DNA from: Mimosa pudica
Taxonomy: Eukaryota > Streptophyta > Magnoliopsida > Fabales > Fabaceae
Direction of reading: 5' to 3'
Assembly: GCA_029929735.1 (NCBI GenBank)
Contig: JAKELP010000007.1
Span: 19,441,501 to 19,505,500, forward strand
Length of the DNA: 64,000 bases
In this document: positions 1 to 9,063 of the stretch, in pieces
Layout: every line of letters begins with the position of its first letter
Numbering within the stretch: position 1 is the stretch's first letter
The notes under the pieces: generated by a model
What the model saw: the letters and a program-made list of their open reading frames with translations, nothing else
Database searches by the model: none
Told to the model about the DNA's origin: nothing
Made by a program: the position numbers and the translations under genes

Positions 1-1
1 A

Positions 2-1933
2 CCCTTCCCTACCTGCTTGAAGGAGTTGAGGTCCTTTTTAGGACATGTGGGATGTTATCGAAGATTTATCAAGGGCTTCAGCCAAATTGCTGCTCCTTTA
101 TCTCATCTACTTCAAAAAGAGGCCGAGTTTGACTTCTCTAGTGCTTGTAAGGAAGCCTTTGTTGAGTTGAAGTCAAGGCTTATTTCTCCTCCTATTTTGG
201 TTGCACCTAATTGGGAGCTTCCTTTTGAGCTATCATGTGATGCTTCCAACGAGGCGTTGGGAGCTATGCTCGGTCAGAGGCATGATTCATTGCCAAGGGT
301 GATTGCTTATGCATCTAAGACTTTGGATAGAGCTCAAAGGAATTATACAACAACTGAAAAGGAGTTGTTTGCCATTGTCTTCGGTCTAGATAAATTTCGG
401 CAATACTTACTTCATTCCAAAGTAACTATATTCACGGATCATGCAGCTGTTCGATATTTGTTATCTAAACCTCAAACAAAGCCCAGGCTCTTGCGATGGG
501 TGTTGCTGTTACAAGAATTTGAGTTGGAGATCAAGGACAGAACTGGAAGAGAGAACTTGGTAGCTGATCATTTGAGCCGTTTGCCAATGAATGTGGAAGG
601 TGTTGATGATTCTTCTCTTGTTTGTGATACCTTCCCAGATGCCTTGTTGTGTGCCTTAAATGCAAAGAAAGATCCTTGGTATGCTCATCTAGTGAACTAC
701 CTTGTTGCCGAAGTCACTTCACCATCTTTGAACAAGCATCAAGTCCAAAAGTTGAAGAGGGATGCTGGTTATTATGTTTGGGATGAACCACACTTGTGGA
801 GGCTATGTAATGATCAAATAATCAGAAAGTGTGTGCAAGATGATGAAGTCCCATCAATCCTGGAGTTTTGTCATTCACTAGCTTGTGGAGGACACTTTGG
901 TGCTAAAAAGACTTCAAGGAAGATTCTGGAGGCTGGTTTCTATTGGCCTACTCTGTTTAAGGACGCGTTTGAGTATTGCAAGTCTTGTGACAAATGCCAA
1001 AGGTTTGGAAGTATGGGAAAGAGACAAGAGATGCCTCAAGTGCCAATGCTATACTGTGACCCTTTTGATGTTTGGGGTATAGATTTTATGGGACCTTTTC
1101 CCCCATCCAACGGCTACACATATATCCTGCTGGCAGTGGACTACCTATCTAGGTGGGTGGAAGCTGTGCCAACCAGAGCCAATGATGCGAGGGCCGTGTT
1201 GAAATTTCTGAAGTCCAATATCTTTTGCCGGTTTGGAGTTCCTAAGGCTTTGGTGAGTGATCAAGGGTCTCATTTCTGTAACAAGCTTATGTCTTCATTG
1301 CTCAGTCAATTTGGGGTGAATCACAAGGTTTCTACACCCTACCACCCCCAAACCAATGGAGAGGCTGAGGTGAGCAATAGACAGATCAAAAACATCCTTG
1401 AGCGAATTGTGAAGCCAAGTAGGAAGGATTGGAGCTTGAGACTTGAGGAGGCTCTCTGGGCATATAGGACTTCATTCAAGACTCCTATTGGCATGTCTCC
1501 TTATCGGCTCATATATGGAAAGGCTTGTCATTTACCAGTTGAGTTGCAGCACAAGTCTTATTGGGCAGTTAAATCTTGTATTGAGGATATGGATGCTGCT
1601 GCTCAAGAGAGGCAGTTGACTCTGAGTGAGCTGGAGGAGCTGAGGAATGAAGCTTTTGAGAACTCAAGGATTTTGAAAGAGAAGACAAAGGCCATACATG
1701 ACAGTGGCATTCTGAGGAAGCAGTTCAAGGAGGGAGATCTTGTCTTGTGCTATCGTGTGAGATTCAAATTTTGTGGAGGGGGCAAGCTTAAAGACAAGTG
1801 GCAAGGACCTTATGAAGTGCTCAAGTCTCATGACTTTGGGATGGTTGAGATCAAGAATCTCAAGGATGGCCGTGTGTACAAGGTCAATGGCCACTTGCTC
1901 AAATTGTATAAGGAGAATTTCAAGCCTCCCTAA
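2..1933 (+). CDS. pol: Athila-type pol, C-terminal part: RT tail, RNase H, integrase
   Basis: The frame is open from base 2 and runs about 640 codons to a stop at 1931-1933; a Leu codon at 17 is not a real start. Domains in order: end of RT (FLGHVGCYRRFIKGFS), RNase H with D in SCDAS, E in TEKELFA and D in TDHAA, integrase HHCC zinc finger (HSLACGGHFG, then CKSCDKC), integrase core with D (WGIDFMG), D (VSDQGSHF) and E (NGEAEVSN), and the usual C-terminal GPYEV segment. All catalytic residues seen are present and there is no internal stop, so this part is intact. It makes cDNA-processing and integration enzymes in the cytoplasmic particle and nucleus. Whether the complete pol is intact cannot be seen here. 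Confidence 0.93.
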   Translation, partial: PFPTCLKELRSFLGHVGCYRRFIKGFSQIAAPLSHLLQKEAEFDFSSACKEAFVELKSRLISPPILVAPNWELPFELSCDASNEALGAMLGQRHDSLPRVIAYASKTLDRAQRNYTTTEKELFAIVFGLDKFRQYLLHSKVTIFTDHAAVRYLLSKPQTKPRLLRWVLLLQEFELEIKDRTGRENLVADHLSRLPMNVEGVDDSSLVCDTFPDALLCALNAKKDPWYAHLVNYLVAEVTSPSLNKHQVQKLKRDAGYYVWDEPHLWRLCNDQIIRKCVQDDEVPSILEFCHSLACGGHFGAKKTSRKILEAGFYWPTLFKDAFEYCKSCDKCQRFGSMGKRQEMPQVPMLYCDPFDVWGIDFMGPFPPSNGYTYILLAVDYLSRWVEAVPTRANDARAVLKFLKSNIFCRFGVPKALVSDQGSHFCNKLMSSLLSQFGVNHKVSTPYHPQTNGEAEVSNRQIKNILERIVKPSRKDWSLRLEEALWAYRTSFKTPIGMSPYRLIYGKACHLPVELQHKSYWAVKSCIEDMDAAAQERQLTLSELEELRNEAFENSRILKEKTKAIHDSGILRKQFKEGDLVLCYRVRFKFCGGGKLKDKWQGPYEVLKSHDFGMVEIKNLKDGRVYKVNGHLLKLYKENFKPP

Positions 1934-2137
1934 AGGTCGTTTCTTTCCTTTCCTCACTTATTCTTTTATTGCAAATTCTTAAGTGTGGGGGAAAGTGTTA
2001 GAATTAGAAAAATTAGGATTATGTTTAAATTTAGGATTTTGTTTAGTTTTGTTAGGTTGTTTAAATATGAAAAATTTCACTAGTGCTGGGGGGATGCCTA
2101 TTTGTGTCAGGAAGTGTCGTTGAGGAAATAGAGGATT

Positions 2138-2380
2138 TTGCATCCGGAAGTGCTTTTGCTTCCGGAAGCTCTCACTTAGACTTTGCTACTTAGGATCAGA
2201 TTGTGTTCACTTTGCTTCCGCTAGGGGATGCGTTCATTGTTCACAAGCATCAGTGCATCCGGAAGCATTTTTGCTTCCGGTAGCATCTTTGCTTCCGCTA
2301 GGGGTGAGATTAGAATCTGAACCTAGAATGACTTCCTATAGCAGTTCTGCTTCCGGTAGCATTTTTGCTTCCGGAAGCCT
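2138..2380 (+). repeat. Cluster of CATCCGGAAG / GCTTCCGG motifs in Athila spacer
   Basis: Short units built round TTCCGGAAGC and CATCCGGAAG recur about eight times with irregular spacing (for example at 2141, 2159, 2250, 2272, 2351, 2369). The core TTCCGGAA is a palindrome. Related units are in this element's LTR and in the SIRE-type LTRs of the window. Confidence 0.7.
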
Positions 2381-3194
2381 AGCAGCTTGTGTCTGAATTC
2401 AGTTAGGCTTCCTGAGCGTCAGTAAGTAAAAAAAAAACAAATATAAAAATATAATATTTTAGGTTGTGTTTAGTGTAGTCTTGTTAATAATACATGCATA
2501 TGAGCCATTTGTTTGTTGGAACTGCCCTGCCCTTTATTTTGCTTCTTTGCCTTTAAAATGCATCTTCCTACCTGATTTGATTGGTCCATTGAGGACAATG
2601 CATGCTTTAAGTGTGGGGGAGGTGTATTATGTGCTTAAAAAAGTGGTCTAATTCAAAGCTTTCACACTTGATTTTTGGACTTATTTGGCATGATTTTCTT
2701 GAAAATTTAACTTGATCATGGCTCTTGAAAGCAAATGGAGTTATCCTCTATTGTGTAAGTAGAATTTTTGGAATGATTACTTAAGGCATTGCATGGGGCA
2801 CTTTTAAGGTATAAAGAGGGTGTAAGTTTCTCATTTAACTTTTCTTGAGGAGGAAGTGACTGATTAGAGTAAGCTATAAATGTGAGAAGCCTCCAACCGA
2901 ATTGAGTGGGCCAATAGTTACTTGACCTCCTAGAACTTGTCCTAGCTCTTGTTCAAGATCACAATGCATGGCATGATTGAAAATGAAAGGGGCGTTTCTT
3001 TCTAAAACCTCATGACCCAAACACTAAGCCAACCAAATATTATCCTTTGATTAACCCCTTTGGGCCATTCACTTTTCTTTTCTACCACCTTGACCGAAGT
3101 GTGAATAAGTGATTATAGCATATGCTTGCATTCATATTAGTATTGTATTGTTGTATCTTGTGGAAAGCAAGCTATATGAGTGAAGAACAAAAGA

Positions 3195-3307
3195 TGGCCG
3201 AGAGCCACAAAAGAGGAAAAGAAAAGAGAAAATGGCCAAAGGCCAAAGAAAAGAAAAAAAAAAAAAAAAAAAATAAATAAAAAAAATAATAAGGCCAAAG
3301 GCCTATC

Positions 3308-3339
<32 letters not shown>

Positions 3340-3378
3340 GAAAGAAAGCACAAAGTGTTTTAGTATGCCAAAGGCATA
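3195..3378 (+). repeat. Purine tract with AAA-loop hairpins
   Basis: A/G-rich sequence with long A runs is punctuated by short perfect or near-perfect inverted repeats with an AAA loop: TGGCCAAAGGCCA (3233-3245), AGGCCAAAGGCCT (3292-3304), AAGCACAAAGTGTTT (3346-3360, one G-T pair) and TATGCCAAAGGCATA (3364-3378). A weaker one, TGGCCGAGAGCCA, is at 3195-3207. Function unknown; possibly RNA structure near the 3' end of the genomic RNA. Confidence 0.75.
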
Positions 3379-3898
3379 AGATTGAAAAAAAAAAGAGAGA
3401 TGTAGCGTGCTTTGCGAGGATTGATTTCATTGTATTGCATGCATATGTGGTGATTACTTGTTCATGTCATTGGTCATTGACTACTTACCATCATTAACCA
3501 TTCATTATTAGCCTTCCATCTAACCCCAAAGTCCCCTAGATTTGGTTGTGCTATGCATAACTATGGGTGGAGAACTTAGAGCTATTACAAGCCTATGGTG
3601 ATGGTCAAGTGCATTGAGCCATAGAGTGATCACAAGTCCTTAGTTAGGCATTTTTCCTAACTTGAGCGAATGAGTTAAACACTTTATCCGGTGAGGAAAA
3701 ATCTCAATTGGCACCCCTCCTAAATTTTAGTGGATTGCTAAACTTGCATTCACTTTGTATTCTTAGATTTGGCCTATGCGAAGCTTTAGGGAAAGGTTCA
3801 AGAAGATCAACTTGAACACTATGATAATTCCAATTGCCTTCATTATGCTTAATGATTGAGTTAATCTTTTACATGACTTTGCCCGGAGTGCAAAGCTT

Positions 3899-3912
3899 AA
3901 GTGTGGGGGATT
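3899..3912 (+). promoter_or_regulatory. Polypurine tract of Athila-like element 1
   Basis: AAGTGTGGGGGATT directly precedes the TG of the 3' LTR, the position of the plus-strand DNA primer in LTR elements. Confidence 0.8.
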
Positions 3913-4198
3913 TGATTAGACTAAATTTCATACCTTTAAGCATGTGCATTTGAGCTTAATTAGTGTGGTTTATTCGTTATATTTGATCATTATTGATACA
4001 TTTTCATGCACATGCTTATGTATAAATATTTGAAGAATAATAGCCTTATTACTTGCATTTTATGGAACTAAGGGTATTTTGGTCATTTTGACTATGAGAT
4101 GTGTTTTTCATGTAGGGGGGTCCCAAGTGGGCCCCACACACCCTTGGTGGAGCTTCGATGGAGATAACTTGGCAAGAAAGAAGGCTAGATGTCAAGTA

Positions 4199-4405
4199 CT
4201 CAGAATCCACATCCGGATGCAGGTTCACATCCGGAAGCATATTCGCATTTGGAAGAGTACTCATATCAGGATGCGAGTTTACATCCGGAAGCAAAGTCAC
4301 ATCCGGAAGCTGAGCTACTCGAAGAAGCGGACTTCCATCCGGAAGTGGATTTACATCCGGAAGTAAATGTGCTTGCGCTTGCGACATGAAGTCTTACATC
4401 CGGAA
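4199..4405 (+). repeat. Minisatellite of CATCCGGAAG units inside Athila LTR
   Basis: About ten units of 18-21 bp, consensus near ACATCCGGAAG followed by a variable 8-10 bp, lie upstream of the TATA box in the U3 part. Small ORFs here on both strands are only the translation of the repeat. Position upstream of the promoter would suit a transcription-factor or enhancer array; that is inference. Confidence 0.75.
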
Positions 4406-4746
4406 GCTGAAGTCCATCAGCCAGCGAGTACATGAGCCAAACTGCACACTGATCAGAAATGTCAACTACTTTTCAGAAGGCTTTGGTGCAGAGTTAATTT
4501 AAGGCAAAGTCAGCCCTGCAGCTTGAAGGTATTTGGGGAACAGCTTTCTTAATGAGGCAAAATTGGCGCCAAGGCCAAATTCAAGTCTGGAGACCTCATT
4601 AAGGGCAAAAAGGGAAGCACAATCACTTGGAGAAAAAGGAGGAACCTTTGGAAATGCATGGAGATGAAATCCAGTCCACATTCATCCTAACCTTTACCAA
4701 ATACCAAAAATACCCTTTGGGCGATAATCCCAAAGCTACTCACCAC

Positions 4747-4753
4747 TATAAAA
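4747..4753 (+). promoter_or_regulatory. TATA box of Athila LTR 1
   Basis: TATAAAA in the LTR, followed by a pyrimidine-rich leader; the likely U3/R promoter. Confidence 0.6.
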
Positions 4754-5660
4754 CCCCAAAACGTAACTAACTTTCACACTCTCTGAACATCTGATCTCTC
4801 ACTTCACTTTCACTTTCTCTCTCCTCTAACAAACTCTCTCAACTCCATCTTCATCTTCTTCATCTCCGCCATGTCCAGAATTTCACAACTACTTTCATCC
4901 GCCTTCATCTCCATGTCCGGCTAGATCGCCTAGCCTTCTTCTCCAAGGAAATGTGCTTGTAGAATTAACCTATGGCTTCATATGCTTGTAATTTTCTCTT
5001 TTAGGTTTCAAGCTAGATGTAAATTTTTGCTTATGTATGACCTTGATTAGGCGTGTATAGGTTAGACATCTAGTTTTAGGTGTTCTACTTTATGTTAGCT
5101 TGAAAACCTCTCTTGATTGTTGAGGACATGAAAACCGAGGCTTAATTCTTGTAGTTTCATACATGTATGTGTGTGCGATTAGCTCCTCTTACATTTGTGG
5201 AATGAATTTGTTTCCTAAACGCTAGATTTAGTGTTTAGTGTTGCTTATGGTATGTTCTTGGCTTGAAAGAGTTTAAGGCTTAATTAAATTAGTTAAACTC
5301 TTGAAGACTTCTTTGATTAAAGAGGTCTCGTGAATTTAGCTAGTTTATATTAAGTAAAACAAGTATATGAAGTCTGATTAAACGTAAGCACGGAGTACTT
5401 GGAGAAGGAGGTACATCTCATCCATACTTTCACTCATTCACCTAATTCTGTTAGTTGTAGTTTCAATTAGTTTTAATTAGTCGTAGATATAAAACCTGCA
5501 CACAACCTGTTTGATAATTTGCTTAACTTGTAATTAATTGACCTAAGCAAGAGATAAAACCAAACTGTGAATTGACCTAGGACTTGCTGCTAACTACTGT
5601 AGTTTAATTCTAGTTTTATTTGCTTTAGCTCTTTTTAGACGACGAAAAAGAGACAAATCA

Positions 5661-5731
5661 CCAAGTTGCTTCACAAGGAAAAGACCAAGTTGCTTCACAA
5701 GGAAAAGACCAAGTTGCTTCATGATAGCAAG
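5661..5731 (+). repeat. 24-bp tandem repeat at the Athila 1/Athila 2 junction
   Basis: The unit beginning CCAAGTTGCTTCACAAGG occurs at 5661-5684 and 5685-5708 and in partly changed form from 5709. A further related stretch at 5769-5800 is the normal pol sequence. The local duplication lies exactly at the insertion point of element 1. Confidence 0.7.
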
Positions 5732-6026
5732 TATTAATCTCCATGTCTTTGAGAGCTCAAGGCTTTACAAGGAAAAGACCAAGTTGCTTCATGATAGCAA
5801 GATCTTTAATCGTAACTTCAATGTTGGAGACCGAGTCCTTATGTACCAAACCCGTTTCCGCCACGGTCATGGAAAGCTCACATCAAATTGGGTTGGGCCA
5901 TACAAAGTGATCAAGGTCAACAAGTATGGAATGATGCAGTTAGTTGAGGAGAGTAGCGGCAAAGAGTTTGTTTCCAATGGCCACCTCCTCAGATCCTACC
6001 ATGAGTCTTCATTGAAGCCTCCATGA
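5721..6026 (+). pseudogene. pol: Athila-type pol, C-terminal end fragment
   Basis: Encodes the tail of an Athila integrase: an ESSRLYKEKTK stretch, a basic linker and the GPYKV C-terminal module, ending at a TGA before the 3' spacer. It matches in type the end of the pol at 2-1933 (KEKTK, GDLVL, GPYEV). No integrase core is present because element 1 and a 24-bp duplication interrupt it, so no functional product is expected. Confidence 0.8.
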
Positions 6027-6870
6027 GGCCAGGTTGTCCCTTTCCCTTAACTTGTTTTATTTTGTGCATCTGAGCTGAACTGTGGTCATTATATTATCTT
6101 GAGTTTGCATAGACCAAGTGTGGGGGAGGGACATCCTATTAATAAAAATTGATGTAGTTGTATTTCAATTCAATAAGAACCCCTTATGATGTCATTTTCT
6201 TATTGCACCATGTTGCATTCGGGACAATGCAAAATTTCAGTGTGGGGGAGAGACTTGTGGTGGTCATGTTTGATTCATTGGGTTTGTGTCATTTCCACAT
6301 TAGTGTCAATTTTTCAAAAAAAAATTTCCTTCCAAACTTCCAATTTTTCACTTTTTTCTTTCATACCTAATGTGGAAAAAAACTTTTGAAAACCTATGGG
6401 GCAAGATTAGAACCTACCAAATTTTCAACAAGTTAGTATTGAATCAATACCAAGCATATGCATTTTGTCAATTGACCTTACAATTAGACTTATCTTTGGC
6501 ATGAGAGTAGCCCTTCTTGTGAGGATTTTTGAGCCTTTAATTCATTTCAAGAGTGACTTGCTCAATTATTCAATTTCTAGAACTTGTTTCTATTCTTAGT
6601 CAAAGCTTATGTATTCATGTTTGGATATGATTGAGGCATTCATTTCTAAATCCTATGACCCAAACACTTAACCAACAAATATATCCGTTGTTTCACCCCT
6701 TTGGGCCATCACTTTCTTTTCTTCCACCTTGACCAATTTGGAAACATGCATCCATAGCATATACTTGCATTTCCATTGTTCTTGTATTGTTGTATGATTT
6801 GAAAAAGTATGCTACATAGTATAAAAAAAAAAGAAGAGGTCGAGAGCCTAAAGAGAGAAAGAATAAAATG

Positions 6871-6967
6871 TGGCCAACGACCAAGAAAAAAAAGAGTAAA
6901 AGCACAAAGTGCTAATGTATGCCAAAGGCATAGTGTGAAAAGAAATGAGAGGAAGCACAAAGTGCTT
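6871..6967 (+). repeat. AAA-loop hairpins in A-rich tract (Athila 2)
   Basis: AGCACAAAGTGCT (6901-6913), TATGCCAAAGGCATA (6918-6932) and AAGCACAAAGTGCTT (6953-6967) are perfect inverted repeats with a three-base AAA loop, set in AAAAGAGAAA-type sequence. A degenerate member is TGGCCAACGACCA (6871-6883). The TATGCC hairpin is identical in element 1. Confidence 0.78.
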
Positions 6968-7444
6968 GTGAAAAAAAAATTGAGAAAAACAGTGGCATGT
7001 AGTATGCTAGTATGGAATTGTTATGACTTGAGTTACCATTTGTTGTATTGCATTTATATGTGGTGGATAATTGTTTGCATAATTGGTCATTGACTTTATT
7101 CCATTATTCATCATTCATTATTAGCCTTCTCCATCATTTTAACCCCACAAAGTCCTCTTAATCCATTCATGAGTGCATGCATAGTGGAGATATTAGAGTA
7201 GTCACAAGCCTATGGTTAAATTGTTTATTGAGCAAGTAGAGTGACAAATTCCACATTAGGTGAGGAGTGTGAAACACTATTATCTTGAGAGTTCTCATCG
7301 CCATAAGTCATGTCCAATTGCATTGCCAATTCTCATTATGTATATTCTTGCTTATTAATTCATACTAAACTGATGAATATTGATTTGTTAAAATCTTGTA
7401 TATATTCTTTGCAATGTACCCTTTGTCAAGGAGTACAAAGGTCT

Positions 7445-7458
7445 AAGTGTGGGGGAAA
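7445..7458 (+). promoter_or_regulatory. Polypurine tract of Athila-like element 2
   Basis: AAGTGTGGGGGAAA directly before the LTR start TGATTGC. Confidence 0.75.
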
Positions 7459-7779
7459 TGATTGCACCATATATTTGCATATCTTTTCATGGCCAAATCA
7501 ATTGAATTAATGCATGTTTTGATGATAATTGCACCTAATTAGCATAGATTCTAGCTATTGCTTAAGTTGTTGGAATTTGTTCCAGTTAAGGGCAATTTTG
7601 TCATATTTAACTTGATTTATTGTCATTCATCCTTTTGAGAACTTTGTGATGCTACTTCGAGTATTAATCTCTTGTAGGTTAATGGAAGAAAACACTCAAA
7701 GAGATCATGGAAGCAAAGCACAAGAATGAGGAAACAAGGAAAACAAAGAAACGGTAAAAAAAGGGGGAAATGGTCAGTT

Positions 7780-7910
7780 TGGCGCCCCCGGGCGCCATCT
7801 GGGCGCCATTTGGGTGCCATAACAGAGAGGCGGCGCCCTAGGCACGCCCGTGGGCTCCATTTGGGCTCCATTGGTGCCCAAACGGTGCCCATGGGCGCCA
7901 TTTGGGCGCC
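7780..7910 (+). repeat. GC-rich array of GGGCGCCATTTG units in LTR
   Basis: Six exact GGCGCC palindromes and several variants (GGTGCC, GGCTCC) within 130 bp, joined by CATTTG; for example GGCGCCATTTGGGCGCC near the end. It is a sharp GC island in AT-rich sequence about 50 bp upstream of the TATA box. The ORFs over it are low-complexity and not taken as genes. Confidence 0.75.
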
Positions 7911-7958
7911 GATTCTGCAGCAAATTTCAGCTTTCGCGAAATTAGGGTTTTTACACCC

Positions 7959-7966
7959 TATATAAG
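7959..7966 (+). promoter_or_regulatory. TATA box of Athila LTR 2
   Basis: TATATAAG followed by a pyrimidine-rich leader; likely LTR promoter. Confidence 0.55.
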
Positions 7967-8821
7967 CTTCCTAACACCCCCAAACCTCCTCCCAAGCTCT
8001 CCTAGGTCAAAAATACCAAGCTCTCTTAGGGTTTTCATCATTTTCTCTCAATCCCCACTCAAATCCACCTCATTCTACTCCAAATCTCTCATCATTCCTC
8101 TCTTCTACTACAATTTCCACTCCATTTCTACCACCCACCTTCTCCAACCTCCATCGTCTTCCATGGCAGCACCCTTGGATGAGTTTGGGCTTTCATCTAC
8201 TATGAGTGGCTAAACATTCTTGGGTATTTGGTGATGAGAAGATGGTGCAAAGCTTCATGGGCTTCATAGGGGAGTTTCTCTTGTTTCATGCTCTTTCATT
8301 GTATATTTGGGATATGTGGTTGCTATTCCTTGTGTATTTTGGGTAGAGACATGACTTTATCTTTCTATTTGTGATGGATTGATATCATATGTATTGGATA
8401 CTAAGTTTGTATGTTGAATGTTATGAATTATCTATTTCCTATGTGAATTGATTCATGATGCTTTTCATGCTTTAAGTGGTTGCTTGGTTTGAATAGCTAG
8501 TGCTTCAATTAGGTTGTTGTGGTTGCACTTCCTTAAAGAGGATTTTAATTTACAAACTTGTTTCCAACACACACCAAGGGATCTTAAATCCAATTGCAAG
8601 CAGTAGTCAATTTCAAGTGGTTGCTTTAATTGATTATTGATTGGAATTGGATGACCCCAAGTGGTTGCTTGGGGTTTTTCTATTAAACTAGGTGATCCTT
8701 TTGAACTCCCATATCTTTGAAAGAAGCATTTGCACCATAAAATCATCACCAAAGCCCTCCTTCATTAATTTGATTTTAAACCTAAGCAATTTACCTTTTC
8801 ATAAATTAAAAACAACCAAAA

Positions 8822-8885
8822 ACAAGTTTTGCTTTATTTTAGTAAATTTAATCACAAGTTTTGCTTTATTTTAGTAAATTTAATC
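8822..8885 (+). repeat. 32-bp perfect tandem duplication in LTR
   Basis: The 32-bp unit starting ACAAGTTTTGCTTTATT at 8822-8853 is repeated exactly at 8854-8885. Perfect identity suggests a recent slippage event in an old LTR. Confidence 0.85.
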
Positions 8886-9063
8886 AATGTTTCAAAACAC
8901 CAAAAATCACACCCCTTTTATGTCAATCCTTATTTTCATTTAGCTCAATTAGGGTAGTTAAAAGACTCCACAAAGTGAGACGACCCAGGGATTGCTCCCT
9001 ATTTGCAATTCTTGGATTAAAAATTGTGATTTTAACCCCCAAGGCGACTAGGAACCGGTTAAA

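Larger units (their letters stand above)
1934..3912 (+). other. 3' non-coding spacer of Athila-like element 1
   Basis: About 2 kb between the pol stop and the 3' LTR with no credible ORF and no env-like gene. It holds three copies of AAGTGTGGGGGA (1981-1992, 2609-2620, 3899-3910), a CCGG-motif cluster (about 2138-2380) and a purine-rich tract with short hairpins (about 3195-3380). The same order of motifs occurs in element 2 at 6027-7458, so the arrangement is shared by two diverged Athila-like copies. Confidence 0.75.
1..5660 (+). mobile_element. Athila-like Ty3/gypsy element 1, 3' part only
   Basis: Contains the C-terminal part of pol, a spacer of about 2 kb and a 3' LTR. The Athila assignment rests on the pol sequence type, the long non-coding stretch after pol, and a polypurine tract of the form AAGTGTGGGGGA directly before the LTR. 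The 5' LTR, gag and most of RT lie left of the window, so the 5' target duplication cannot be checked. The base after the LTR begins sequence of a second Athila-like element, so this copy appears to be inserted in that one. Confidence 0.8.
3913..5660 (+). repeat. 3' LTR of Athila-like element 1 (1748 bp)
   Basis: Begins TGATTAG right after the polypurine tract and ends at AAATCA; TGATT and AATCA form a 5-bp terminal inverted repeat. A TATA box lies at 4747-4753. The 3' boundary is inferred from the terminal inverted repeat and from the start of sequence of the other Athila element right after it; the partner LTR is outside the window. Confidence 0.72.
6027..7458 (+). other. 3' non-coding spacer of Athila-like element 2
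   Basis: No credible gene. Holds three (A)AGTGTGGGGGAG copies (6116, 6239, 7445), a purine tract with AAA-loop hairpins (6871-6967) and stretches alike to element 1 (the motif TTTGGGCCAT and a run reading CCCAAACACT). Confidence 0.75.
5661..9063 (+). mobile_element. Athila-like element 2, 3' remnant
   Basis: Holds the last about 100 codons of pol, a spacer of about 1.4 kb, a polypurine tract and a truncated 3' LTR. It differs clearly from element 1 in sequence but has the same plan. The left part was displaced by insertion of element 1; the right end is lost at the junction with SIRE-1. Confidence 0.7.
7459..9063 (+). repeat. 3' LTR of Athila-like element 2, right end probably lost
   Basis: Starts TGATTGCACC after the polypurine tract, alike to TGATTAGACT of LTR 1. 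A TATATAAG box lies at 7959-7966, preceded by a GC-rich array. At 9064 the sequence changes to the post-pol region of SIRE-1 with no clear CA end, so the LTR is probably cut by a deletion. The exact junction is uncertain by a few tens of bases. Confidence 0.6.

Noticed and set aside
3137..3497. Lys-rich and Phe-rich ORFs on opposite strands
   Set aside because: Low-complexity A/G tract; no protein evidence.
1934..3912. Envelope-like gene expected after pol in some Athila elements
   Set aside because: No open frame of useful length or membrane segment in the sense strand here, nor at 6027-7458.
4079..4389. Several overlapping ORFs on both strands of the Athila LTR
   Set aside because: Translation of the CATCCGGAAG minisatellite in different frames.
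7623..7965. ORFs over the GC-rich array
   Set aside because: They follow the GGCGCC repeat and end at the LTR promoter; judged spurious.
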